Shown one piece after another: positions 46,362-54,161 of a DNA stretch of 64,000 nucleotides (its first letter is position 1; every line of letters begins with the position of its first letter). A model generated the notes under the pieces. It searched no databases and had not been told where the DNA came from. It saw only the letters and a program-made list of their open reading frames with translations. The DNA is from Nocardiopsis sp. YSL2 (GTDB lineage Bacteria; Actinomycetota; Actinomycetes; Streptosporangiales; Streptosporangiaceae): assembly GCF_030555055.1 (NCBI RefSeq), contig NZ_JAMOAO010000001.1, forward strand, positions 186,001 to 250,000, read 5' to 3'. Both the position numbers and the translations under genes were made by a program.

Positions 46362-47248
46362 GCGCTCCGACCACGATCACCGCGCCGATCCACGCGCGCG
46401 GCCTGGTGCGCAGGTACGGAGCGCGCCGGGCCCTGGACGGCGTGGACCTGGACCTGGGGGCCGGGGTCACCGGGCTGCTGGGGCGCAACGGCGCGGGCAA
46501 GACCACCCTGCTGCGCAGCCTGGCCACCGACCTGGACGTCAGCGCCGGCCGACTGCGGGTGCTGGGCCGCGACCCCGCCGACCCCGCCGAGCGCGTCGAG
46601 ATCCGGCGGCGGCTGGGCTACCTGCCGCAGAGCCCGGAGTTCTACCCGCACTTCACCGCCTTCGGGCTACTGGACTACATGGCGGTGCTCAAGGAGCTGG
46701 GCGGGCGCCGGGCCCGCCACGACGAGATCCGCCGGAGCCTGGACCGGGTGGGCCTGACCGAGCGCCGGCACACCAGGGTGCGGCGCCTGTCGGGGGGCAT
46801 GCGCCAGCGGCTGGCCCTGGCCGCGGCCCTGATGGGCGACCCCGAACTGCTGCTGCTGGACGAGCCGACCATCGGCCTGGACCCCGAGCAACGCATCCTG
46901 TTCCGCAACCTGGTCTCGGAACTGGCCGTGCGCAGCACCGTGGTGCTGTCCACCCACCAGATCGAGGACGTGTCGGCGCTGTGCCAGCGGGTGGTGTGCC
47001 TGGACCGGGGGCGGGTCGTCTTCGACGGTTCTCCGGGCACGCTGATCGACCGGGCCCGCGGCCACGTGTGGGAGCAGACCGGCCGGCCCCGGGGCGGGGT
47101 CACCACGTGGCGGCTGGCCGACGGCCGCTACCGCGTCCTGACCACGGAACGCAACGATCCGGCGCCGCCCGGGGACCGGATCCGGGTCGAGCCCACCCTG
47201 GAGGACGCCTACCTGCTGCTGACGGGCGTGGAACGGAGCGCGCGGTGA
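46358..47248 (+). CDS. ABC transporter ATP-binding protein (exporter type)
   Basis: This 296-residue ATPase shows Walker A GRNGAGKTT, Q-loop YLPQSPEF, signature LSGGMRQ, Walker B LLLLDEP and switch STHQIEDV. The C-terminal 70 residues are the regulatory tail of CcmA/NatA-type exporters. It should energise the permease encoded next. GTG 46358 overlaps the anti-sigma stop by four bases; the frame upstream contains no conserved sequence. Location in a sigma/anti-sigma operon suggests the exporter is made on envelope or compound stress. Confidence 0.93.
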   Translation: MSAPTTITAPIHARGLVRRYGARRALDGVDLDLGAGVTGLLGRNGAGKTTLLRSLATDLDVSAGRLRVLGRDPADPAERVEIRRRLGYLPQSPEFYPHFTAFGLLDYMAVLKELGGRRARHDEIRRSLDRVGLTERRHTRVRRLSGGMRQRLALAAALMGDPELLLLDEPTIGLDPEQRILFRNLVSELAVRSTVVLSTHQIEDVSALCQRVVCLDRGRVVFDGSPGTLIDRARGHVWEQTGRPRGGVTTWRLADGRYRVLTTERNDPAPPGDRIRVEPTLEDAYLLLTGVERSAR

Positions 47249-48759
47249 GCCGAGCGGCCACCTTCGCGCGCCTGGTGTCGTTCGACGCCCGCCGGATGGC
47301 GGTGAACCCGCTCCTGTGGATCGGCGTGGCCGCGGCGCTCTACCTCTACGCCCGGCCGCGCTACTGGGTACCGGCGGCGCCCACGATGCCGGAGTACCAC
47401 GCCGGTCTCGAAGGGGCCGCGGCGGTGGTCGCGGCCACGATGGCCGCCGTGGTCTGCTTCCCCGCGATGCGCGAGGTCGGCCACTCGCGGCGGACCGTCG
47501 CCGCCCTGGGGCCCGTGGGCCGCCTGCTGGCCCTGAGCACGGCGTCGGTCCTGCTCACCACCGCGGTCATGGCGGGGATGGTACTGCTGGACCCCGTCCT
47601 GCGGTCCGCCCCCCTCGCCGGCACGCTGAGTCCTCTGGCCCACCCCGCGCCCTTCCTCGTCGCGGCCGTGGGGCCGCTGGCGTCGATCGCGGTGGTCTCC
47701 TGGACGCGCACCTACGCGCCGCTGGTCGTTCTGTCCCTGGCCGTCCCGGCCATGCTGCTGTACCGGTACTCCGTGGCGGACCTGGGCCTGGAGACGGCCG
47801 TCTACCAGATCTCCCGGGTGACCGACCTGGCCCAGCGCCCCTTCGGCTTCCGGAGTCCGGCCGTCACGCCGCTGGCTACACTCCAGTTCGCCTACACCGC
47901 CCTGGCCACGGCCCTGCTGTTCGCGCTCATCACGGCCGCGCGCGCCCGGTCGGCACGGCGCAGGGCCCTGCTGGCCGCGGCCGCCGTACTGCTGGCCGGA
48001 GTGGCCGGGACGATCGGCTACGGGCGCCTGGCCTACCCCATCGGCACGACCTTCCCAGACGAGGCGATCCACGGGGCCTCCGCCGACCAGTGCCAGGTCC
48101 GCGAGGGCATCACCTACTGCCCCCTGCCCGGCTACGAAGCCTGGGTGGACGAGTGGCACGGCACGATCGGGCCCTCCATGGCCCTGCTCCCCGAGGCCGC
48201 CCACGACGACCTGCCGGTCGTGTGGCAGGAGGGGGACGCCTACCACCGCGACCTGGACGTGCCGGCGGACCGCTCCCTGAGGGTGTACGAGTACCTGGAC
48301 ACCGGCCAGCCGTTCAGCCGGTCGATCATGGCGGGTTCGGCCGCCCTGGCCACGCTGGGCCTGGGCGAGTACACCTGGGAGTGGTGCCTGGGCACGGGCC
48401 AGTCCAGGTTCGTGATCGTGGCGTGGCTGGCCGCCACCGCATCCGAGGTGCCCGCGGACGACGGGTTGGAGGCCGCGGCCACCATGCTCAGCACCTACTC
48501 CCCCTCGGTCGCGGACCTGGAGCTGCTGCGGGCCCTGATCGACGACGTCCCCCGGGAGCGGACGGTGGAGGCCCTGGCGGAGCGCTGGGTGCCGCTGTCC
48601 ACACCGGAGGGCACCACCCTGGAGCTGGCCGAGCTGGTGGGGGTGTCCGTCACCGGGAGCGCGGACGTCCCGGCCGCGCAGGCCGAGTGGGCCCGGATCT
48701 TCCCCGAACTCGACCCGGCGATATACCAGACCTGGGGCGAGGCCACCGACTGCGCCTGA
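47245..48759 (+). CDS. ABC exporter permease with large C-terminal domain
   Basis: This 504-residue membrane protein has about seven helices in the first 270 residues (for example LEGAAAVVAATMAAVVCF, LLALSTASVLLTTAVMAGMV) and then about 230 residues of non-membrane domain after LLAAAAVLLAGVAGTIGYGRL. The domain starts with a Cys pair (CQVREGITYC) and includes LGLGEYTWEW; its orientation is probably extracytoplasmic. I do not recognise the domain. GTG 47245 overlaps the ATPase stop (GTGA). The last 53 bp of the gene plus its 3' flank are duplicated at 49531-49614 on the far side of the toxin-antitoxin genes. Confidence 0.85.
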   Translation: MSRAATFARLVSFDARRMAVNPLLWIGVAAALYLYARPRYWVPAAPTMPEYHAGLEGAAAVVAATMAAVVCFPAMREVGHSRRTVAALGPVGRLLALSTASVLLTTAVMAGMVLLDPVLRSAPLAGTLSPLAHPAPFLVAAVGPLASIAVVSWTRTYAPLVVLSLAVPAMLLYRYSVADLGLETAVYQISRVTDLAQRPFGFRSPAVTPLATLQFAYTALATALLFALITAARARSARRRALLAAAAVLLAGVAGTIGYGRLAYPIGTTFPDEAIHGASADQCQVREGITYCPLPGYEAWVDEWHGTIGPSMALLPEAAHDDLPVVWQEGDAYHRDLDVPADRSLRVYEYLDTGQPFSRSIMAGSAALATLGLGEYTWEWCLGTGQSRFVIVAWLAATASEVPADDGLEAAATMLSTYSPSVADLELLRALIDDVPRERTVEALAERWVPLSTPEGTTLELAELVGVSVTGSADVPAAQAEWARIFPELDPAIYQTWGEATDCA

Positions 48760-48787
48760 GAGCGCCCGTCGTTCACCCGGCGGCGAC
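48704..48787. repeat. Direct repeat copy 1 flanking the VapBC module
   Basis: This 84-bp segment, spanning the last 16 codons plus stop of the ABC permease gene and its 3' flank, matches 49531-49614 at 81 of 84 positions, 827 bp apart in the same orientation. The final part (GTTCACCCGGCGGCGAC) equals the 3' end of the NarK gene that now lies beyond copy 2. Confidence 0.93.
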
Positions 48788-48809
48788 ACCGTGACCGGCC
48801 CCAGCAAGC

Positions 48810-48839
48810 GCACGCATTGCGTGCATTGCGTGCTACCGT
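48810..48839 (+). promoter_or_regulatory. vapBC operator and promoter
   Basis: GCACGC-ATT-GCGTGC-ATT-GCGTGC (48810-48833) is one inverted and one tandem copy of the same hexamer. It directly precedes TACCGT (48834-48839), a -10-like hexamer 6 nt ahead of the ATG, so the message is probably leaderless and repressed by VapB or the VapBC complex. Confidence 0.65.
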
Positions 48840-48845
48840 CTTCTC

Positions 48846-49094
48846 ATGACCAATGTGAGCATCAGAGACGTACCGGACGAGGTCGTCAACAGGGTTCGTT
48901 CCCACGCCGCCAGCCAGGGAAAGAGTCTTCAGGCGTATGTTCGCGAACTCCTGGAGCGCGACGCCCGGACCGCACCCACAAGCCACGAGGGCACCCGGGG
49001 AACACGCCTGGTGATGCGTTTGCAGGCTCTCGAACAGCGGCCCGAATACGCCCAGATGAGCACGGACGAGTACCTGGGGCTGATCCGTGGCTGA
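48846..49094 (+). CDS. vapB: VapB/FitA-type antitoxin (ribbon-helix-helix)
   Basis: This is an 82-residue antitoxin. Residues 1-40 are a ribbon-helix-helix DNA-binding domain (TNVSIRDVPDEVVNRVRSHA and SLQAYVRELLERD), as in FitA-like VapB proteins; the C-terminal half (RLQALEQRPEYAQMSTDEYL) would wrap the toxin. It neutralises the PIN toxin and represses its own operon through the operator just upstream. The ATG at 48846 follows a probable -10 by 6 nt, with no ribosome site. The stop overlaps the toxin start by 8 bp, the usual coupling. The module lies between two copies of an 84-bp repeat. Confidence 0.9.
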   Translation: MTNVSIRDVPDEVVNRVRSHAASQGKSLQAYVRELLERDARTAPTSHEGTRGTRLVMRLQALEQRPEYAQMSTDEYLGLIRG

Positions 49095-49488
49095 CACGCT
49101 GATCGATTCCTGCGTCCTCATCGACGTCATCAAGGAAGACGCCGCTTGGGCCGGGTGGTCGGCGATCGCGCTCGCTGAGGCGGCCGACACCGGACGCGTG
49201 GTCATCAACCAGTTGGTGTTCGCCGAAGTGTCCTTGTGCCTGGCCGACCCCGGCCAGTTGGACGCCGCCCTGGACGACCTCGTGGACCGTGAGGACCTGC
49301 CCTGGAAGGCGGCCGAGCTGGCGGTGGCCGCGCACGCCGAGTACCGCGGGCGCGGAGGAGCCAAGACTTCGCCCATGCCCGACTTCTATATCGGTGCCCA
49401 TGCGGCCGTGTGCGGATATCGACTGTTGACACGGAACAGGAAGGACTTCGCGAGCTACTTCCCCGGCCTGGACATCATCGCCCCCTGA
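49087..49488 (+). CDS. vapC: VapC-type PIN-domain ribonuclease toxin
   Basis: This 133-residue toxin has the PIN-domain acidic residues D7 (LIDSCVLIDV), E47 (LVFAEVSL), D99 (MPDFYIGAHA) and D120 (TRNRKDFASYFPGL), the set that binds Mg or Mn in VapC RNases. It should cut tRNA or rRNA when free of VapB. GTG 49087 overlaps the antitoxin gene by 8 bp. The length and C-terminal TRNxKDF...F motif are typical for a functional VapC, so the pair looks intact. GC content is lower than in the neighbouring genes by inspection, which would fit recent arrival. Confidence 0.92.
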   Translation: MADTLIDSCVLIDVIKEDAAWAGWSAIALAEAADTGRVVINQLVFAEVSLCLADPGQLDAALDDLVDREDLPWKAAELAVAAHAEYRGRGGAKTSPMPDFYIGAHAAVCGYRLLTRNRKDFASYFPGLDIIAP

Positions 49489-49530
49489 CACGGACGACAC
49501 GAGAACCGGGGAGCGATCAGGTGGGTCCTG

Positions 49531-49586
49531 CCGAACTCGACCCGGCGATGGACCAGACCTGGAGCGAGGCCACCGACTGCGCCTGA
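49531..49586 (+). pseudogene. Orphan 3' fragment of the ABC permease gene
   Basis: In the permease frame this fragment reads ELDPAMDQTWSEATDCA and stop, against ELDPAIYQTWGEATDCA in the intact gene. It has no start and is a remnant of the duplication that frames the toxin-antitoxin module. Three base changes since duplication, all amino-acid changing, show that it is not under selection. Confidence 0.88.
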
Positions 49587-49614
49587 GAGCGCCCGTCGTT
49601 CACCCGGCGGCGAC
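49531..49614. repeat. Direct repeat copy 2 flanking the VapBC module
   Basis: This is the second copy of the 84-bp repeat (81 of 84 identical to 48704-48787). Its first 56 bp repeat the 3' end of the ABC permease gene; its last 15 bp are the true 3' end of the NarK gene on the minus strand. Confidence 0.93.
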
Positions 49615-50985
49615 CACGCGCCGGCGCTCCCGCTCCCCGCCCCGCCGCCTGCCGTGGACCGGGCGCCTGCGGTAGGCCGACCAGGTCACCAGCGCGCAGA
49701 CCAGGTAGAACACGACGAACACCCCGAACGCGGGCACGGCGGTGTCCCACCGGGTGTAGGACTCGCGCAGGGCCAGGTTGATACCGACACCGCCCAGCGC
49801 GCCCACCGCGCCGATCATGCCGAGCAGGGTGCTGGAGGTGTGCTCGGCCCGTGCCCGCGCCTCCCGCACGGGCACGCCCCGGGCCGCCAGGTCCTGGGCC
49901 CGGGCCGCGTACACGGACGGGATCATCTTGTAGGTGGACCCGTTGCAGATCCCGGTGAGTGCGAACATGGCCGCGAAGACCGCGACGAACAGCAGCACGG
50001 AACCCGCCGCCAGGGCGGGGACCACCAGCGTGCCCACGGCCGCCATGCCCAGGAAGGCCCGCAGGGTCACGCGCGCGCCGCCGAAGCGGTCGGCGAGCCA
50101 GCCGCCGAGCGGGCGGATCACGGAGCCGATGAGCGGCCCCACGAACGCGATGGAGGCCGCCTCCAGCGGGGTGCGCCCGAACTCGCCCTGCAGGAGCAGG
50201 CCGAACGCGAACCCGAATCCGATGAACGACCCGAACGTCCCCACGTAGAGCAGGGACATGATCCAGAAGTGGCGTTCGCCGAGCGCGCGCGACTGTGTCC
50301 GAACGCTGACCCGGGCGTGCGCCAGGTTGTCCATGAACCGCCACGCCACCCACAGGCCCAGGGCCAGCGCGGGCAGGAACAGCAGCGGCAGGAGGTGCCC
50401 GGACACCGTACCGGCCACGGCGATCACGGCGAGCCCGGCGAACTGCACCGAGGCCACCCCGACGTTGCCTCCGCCCGCGTTCAGTCCCAGGGCCAGGCCC
50501 TTGTGGTGTTCGGGGAAGAAGTAGTTGATGTTGGTCATCGACGACGAGAAGTTGCCTCCGCCCAGCCCGGCCGTGGCCGCCAGGGCCAGGAAGACGGGGA
50601 AGGGCGTCTCGGGGCGCTGCATGAGAACGGCGGCCAGCGCGGTGGGCACGAACAGCAGCACCGCCGAGACCATCGTCCACGTGCGGCCGCCCACTCGGGG
50701 CGCGATCAGGGTGTAGGGCACGCGCAGCACGGCGCCGACCAGGGCGACGGCCGAGACGAGCAGGAACTTCTGCTCACCGGTGAAGGCGAACCCTGACTCG
50801 GGCGTCATGAACAGCACGAGCACCGACCACAGGCTCCAGACGCAGAAGCCCAGGTGTTCGGTCGCGATCGACGCCCACAGGTTGCGGTTGGCGACGGTGA
50901 AGCCGTGCTCGTCCCAGAAGCGGGTGTCCTCGGGGTCCCAGCGGGTGATCCAGCGCGGACGTCGGACGGGGCGTTCGGAGTCCAT
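49600..50985 (-). CDS. narK: NarK-type nitrate/nitrite MFS transporter
   Basis: This 461-residue transporter has about twelve helices. The nitrate signature segments are present: GLGGGNFSSSMTNINYFFPE with KGLALGLNAGGGNVGVASVQ in the first half and an Arg in RVPYTLIAPRVGGRTW. It would import nitrate or exchange nitrate for nitrite. No nitrate reductase genes lie in the window, so it is isolated. ATG 50985 follows GAGGACCCCC. The C-terminal tail is Arg-rich (HGRRRGGERERRR), and its last five codons are part of repeat copy 2. The preceding N-terminal WDPEDTRFWDEHG motif matches the NarK group of actinomycetes. Confidence 0.9.
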   Translation of the reverse strand: MDSERPVRRPRWITRWDPEDTRFWDEHGFTVANRNLWASIATEHLGFCVWSLWSVLVLFMTPESGFAFTGEQKFLLVSAVALVGAVLRVPYTLIAPRVGGRTWTMVSAVLLFVPTALAAVLMQRPETPFPVFLALAATAGLGGGNFSSSMTNINYFFPEHHKGLALGLNAGGGNVGVASVQFAGLAVIAVAGTVSGHLLPLLFLPALALGLWVAWRFMDNLAHARVSVRTQSRALGERHFWIMSLLYVGTFGSFIGFGFAFGLLLQGEFGRTPLEAASIAFVGPLIGSVIRPLGGWLADRFGGARVTLRAFLGMAAVGTLVVPALAAGSVLLFVAVFAAMFALTGICNGSTYKMIPSVYAARAQDLAARGVPVREARARAEHTSSTLLGMIGAVGALGGVGINLALRESYTRWDTAVPAFGVFVVFYLVCALVTWSAYRRRPVHGRRRGGERERRRVVAAG

Positions 50986-51167
50986 GGGGGGTCCTCAGGA
51001 AGGGGAGTACCGACCCCGACGACGCTAGGAAGCCGCGATGTCGGCGATGGTGCCCTGCCATGACGCACCGGCGACGACCCGCTCACTCCGGACGGTGGGA
51101 GGTGTGAGTTCGGACCGACCTCGCACGGTGGGCGGCCCGATGCCCGCGCTGATCCGCCGTCGGGCAC

Positions 51168-51731
51168 TCAGCGCCTGGTTTCGTACCTGGTCAGCACCAC
51201 GCCGTCGGGAAACGTCCGGGTCTCCACCAGGTTCAGGTTCACCCGGTTGTCCAGGGCTGCGAAGAACGGAGTGCCGCCTCCCACCAGGACCGGATGGGTG
51301 ACGATCGCGTACTCGTCGATCAGCCCGGCCCGCATGGCCGCCGCGGCGAGTGTGGCACCGCCGATGTCCATGGGGCCGCCGTCGTCGGCCTTGAGCCTGG
51401 TGATCTCGGTGACCGCGTCGCCGGTGACCAGTCGGGTGTTCCAGTCGACCGTGCTGGTCGTCGAGGAGAACACCACCTTCGGCATGTCCCGCCAGCGGCC
51501 GGCGAACTCGATCGCCGCCGGTGTGGCACCCGGCTGCTGGTCGGCGGTCGGCCAGTGGGAGCTCATCGTCTCCCACAGTCTGCGCCCGTACAGCGCCAGG
51601 CCCGTCGCGTCCACCCGGTCGGACCACCACTGGAACAGCTCGTCGCTCGGCACGCTCCAGTCGAGGTCGTCGCCGGGCGCGGCGATGTAGCCGTCCAGGC
51701 TCAGGTTCATGCCATAGCTCAGTTTCCGCAT
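51168..51731 (-). CDS. Dihydrofolate reductase-like (RibD C-terminal domain) protein
   Basis: This 187-residue protein belongs to the large group of stand-alone RibD-C/DHFR-fold proteins, likely NADPH-dependent reductases of unknown substrate. Motifs include SYGMNLSLDGYIAAP at the N-terminus, LYGRRLWETM, DIGGATLAAAAMRAGLIDEY and HPVLVGGGTPFF. ATG 51731 is the conserved beginning and has GGAAAG upstream; the frame extends to 51776 without support. It is a single gene, separated by 182 bp from narK. No operon partner is seen. Confidence 0.88.
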   Translation of the reverse strand: MRKLSYGMNLSLDGYIAAPGDDLDWSVPSDELFQWWSDRVDATGLALYGRRLWETMSSHWPTADQQPGATPAAIEFAGRWRDMPKVVFSSTTSTVDWNTRLVTGDAVTEITRLKADDGGPMDIGGATLAAAAMRAGLIDEYAIVTHPVLVGGGTPFFAALDNRVNLNLVETRTFPDGVVLTRYETRR

Positions 51732-51887
51732 GGTGTCAGCTTTCCGTGAGTCGGTCTTCGACGTACAGACCAGCACGGCGCGCAGAAATCATCGGTCGGG
51801 CCACGCCGGGGGCCGGTTGACCACCACGCCGAGCGGATGCTCCGTACGGAGAGGAGCCTCCGGCGTACCGGCGGGAACCGTGCCGAA

Positions 51888-51930
51888 ACGGCGCGCGCCC
51901 CGGTCCGCTGGGGACCGGGGCGCGCGCCGT
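51888..51930 (-). terminator. Terminator of the TRAM methyltransferase gene
   Basis: A perfect 19-bp stem with a 5-nt loop lies 16 bp beyond the methyltransferase stop on the minus strand. Confidence 0.92.
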
Positions 51931-51946
51931 CGTCGAATCGGTCGGG

Positions 51947-53233
51947 TCAGTCCTGCTGGTGGCGGCGGGCCTTGTGGACCGGCTCCAGCACCGCCAGGCA
52001 CTCCACGTGGTGGGTCATCGGGAACGCGTCGAAGGCGCGCACGTCCACCAGCCGGTATCCGCTGCGCTGGAACTCCGCCAGGTCGCGGGCCAGCGTCGCC
52101 GGGTCACAGGAGACGTAGGCCACCGCGCGCGGGCGCATACCCGTCACCGACCGCACGACCTTGACGCCCGCGCCCGCCCGGGGCGGGTCCAGGACGACGA
52201 CGTCGGCGCGCACGTCCGCCCACTCGCGCAGCTGCGCGGCCACGTCGTTCTTCTCGACCCGCACCTGCTCCAGGTCGCGCAGGTTGTAGGTGGCGTCGCG
52301 GACGGCCTCGGCGCCGCTCTCCACGCCCATCGCCCTGCCCTCGGGGCCCACGGCCTCGGCCAGTGCGCCCGTGAACAGCCCGGCGCCGCAGAACAGGTCC
52401 ATGGCGGTCTCGCCAGGCAGGGGTTTGAGGGCGTCCATGACGGCGGCGGTCAGGACCTCGCCCGCCGCCGGGTGCACCTGCCAGAAGCCGCCCGCGCTCA
52501 CCCGGTACTCGCGCCCGGCGACGGTCTCGCGGACCCCGCGGCGACCGCGCACGGCCTGGACCCGGCCGCCCTTGAAGCGGCGCAGCACGGCGCTGGAGGC
52601 CTTGAGCTCGGGGAGCGTGGTCAGCCGGGCCTTGGTGGGGGTGACGACGACGGCGCGGTCGGCGCACGTGGAGGAGGCGACCGCCTCGACCTCCTTGACG
52701 TCCGGCCAGAGCGTCTCGGTCACTCCCAGCTCCGTCACGCCGGGGTGCGCGATCAGGCAGCGGTCCACGGGCTCGATGCCGTGGGCGCGGTGGCGCCGCA
52801 GGCCCGCGCGGCCCTCATCGTCGACGGAGAAGCGCACCCGGGTGCGCCAGCCCAGGCCGTCGGGGGTTCCGGGCAGCTCCTCCACCACGACCTCGCGCTC
52901 GATTCCCGCGATCCGGGCGAGCTGGTCGGTGACGACCTGGCCCTTCATCCGGCGCTGGGCCTCCAGGGAGGCGTGCTGCCAGTCGCAGCCGCCGCACTTG
53001 CCGGGGCCGGCGAAGGCGCAGGGCGCCTCGACGCGGTCCGGGGAGGGGGTCAGGATCTCGATGGCCTCACCGCGCAGGAAACGGGTGGTCTCCTCGGTGA
53101 CGCGGACGCGCACCCGCTCCCCCGGCAGGGCATGGCGGACGAACACCACCTGGTCGTCGTGGCGCCCCACGCACCACCCGCCGTGCGCGACGTCGTCGAC
53201 GGTCAGTTCGTACTGGTTGCCCACACGGGTCAC
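51947..53233 (-). CDS. TRAM-domain SAM-dependent RNA (uracil/cytosine-5) methyltransferase
   Basis: This 428-residue enzyme of the RumA/TrmA class should methylate uridine in rRNA or tRNA. A TRAM domain opens it (ELTVDDVAHGGWCVGRHDDQ), the Fe-S cysteines are in PCAFAGPGKCGGCDWQHA and VDRCLIAH, the SAM site is MDLFCGAGLFTGALAEAVG, and the catalytic parts are DPPRAG and VSCDPATLARD (nucleophile Cys). GTG 53233 has AAGGA 7 nt upstream; the longer frame to 53278 has no ribosome site. Its position beside the divergent trkA pair is conserved in actinomycetes. The rRNA position it modifies cannot be told. Confidence 0.92.
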   Translation of the reverse strand: MTRVGNQYELTVDDVAHGGWCVGRHDDQVVFVRHALPGERVRVRVTEETTRFLRGEAIEILTPSPDRVEAPCAFAGPGKCGGCDWQHASLEAQRRMKGQVVTDQLARIAGIEREVVVEELPGTPDGLGWRTRVRFSVDDEGRAGLRRHRAHGIEPVDRCLIAHPGVTELGVTETLWPDVKEVEAVASSTCADRAVVVTPTKARLTTLPELKASSAVLRRFKGGRVQAVRGRRGVRETVAGREYRVSAGGFWQVHPAAGEVLTAAVMDALKPLPGETAMDLFCGAGLFTGALAEAVGPEGRAMGVESGAEAVRDATYNLRDLEQVRVEKNDVAAQLREWADVRADVVVLDPPRAGAGVKVVRSVTGMRPRAVAYVSCDPATLARDLAEFQRSGYRLVDVRAFDAFPMTHHVECLAVLEPVHKARRHQQD

Positions 53234-53480
53234 AAGGGTTCCTTCACAGTTCGGGTCACATGACGGGTGACCCTGCACGCACAGCCACCGATCCTCACCA
53301 ATCTAGTCGACGTGGCGACCGGCCTGGTGACCCCGTGTTCCGCCCCACCAGCCAGTGGGCGTCGAGCGGAACGGGCCGTTGTGGCATGGTGTGACTGAGA
53401 GGGCTCGCGAGGCTACGGCGTGCCCGGCGGGCGTGACTCGACCGCCAACGCGACCGACAACGCGACAGGGGTGCTGGCAG

Positions 53481-54161
53481 GTGCACATCGTGATCATGGG
53501 GTGCGGCCGGGTGGGGTCCACCCTGGCGCACACACTGGTGGACCTCGGGCACACCGTGGCGGTGATCGACCAGGACCCGGAGGCGTTCCGTCGGTTGCGG
53601 GGCTCGGTGTCCAAGCACGGGATCCGCGGTGTGGGGCACGACCGCGAGGTCCTGCTGGCCGCCGGTATCGACCGCGCCGGCGCCTTCGCCGCGGTCAGCA
53701 ACGGTGACAACTCCAACATCATCTCCGCCCGGGTGGCCCGGGAGGCCTTCGGTGTGGAGAACGTGGTCGCGCGGATCTACGACCCGCGGCGCGCCGAGGT
53801 GTACCAGCGGCTGGGCATTCCGACGGTGGCCACCGTGCGGTGGACCGCCGATGCCGTCCTGCGCCGCATGGTGCCCGGTGACGGCCGCCTGACCGCCGGC
53901 CCCGAGTGGCAGGACGCCTCCGGCACCCTGGCCATGACGGAGCTGGCCCTGCCCGAGGACTGGTCCGGGCGGACCGTGGACGAGCTGGAGGGGCACGCGG
54001 CCCTGCGGGTGGTGTACCTGGCCCGGCAGGGCCGGATCGTGCTCGCGGGCCCGGGAACGCCCCTGGAGCGCGGCGACGTCCTGCACGTGGTCGGCCACGG
54101 GCGCGACCTGGAGGACACGGTGGGCGGTCTGAACGGCGACAACGGAACGGGGCGTGGTTGA
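53481..54161 (+). CDS. trkA: TrkA-type potassium uptake regulator (CeoB-like)
   Basis: This 226-residue cytoplasmic protein is a K+ uptake (Ktr/Trk) gating subunit. RCK-N: HIVIMGCGRVGSTLAHTL and AVIDQDPEAFRRL give the NAD(H)-binding Rossmann fold with Asp at the second strand. The RCK-C (TrkA-C) part follows at about residues 140-220 (GRTVDELEGHAALRVVYLAR). It has one RCK unit, half of Escherichia coli TrkA, and is expected to pair with the next gene's product, which overlaps by 8 bp. GTG 53481 is chosen; the frame upstream is unconserved. The divergent neighbour is the TRAM methyltransferase gene. Confidence 0.92.
   Translation: MHIVIMGCGRVGSTLAHTLVDLGHTVAVIDQDPEAFRRLRGSVSKHGIRGVGHDREVLLAAGIDRAGAFAAVSNGDNSNIISARVAREAFGVENVVARIYDPRRAEVYQRLGIPTVATVRWTADAVLRRMVPGDGRLTAGPEWQDASGTLAMTELALPEDWSGRTVDELEGHAALRVVYLARQGRIVLAGPGTPLERGDVLHVVGHGRDLEDTVGGLNGDNGTGRG

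Noticed and set aside
48704..49614. Reading the 84-bp repeats as transposon ends or attL/attR
   Set aside because: They are direct, carry coding sequence of the neighbours, have no terminal inverted repeats, and no recombinase gene or tRNA target lies nearby.
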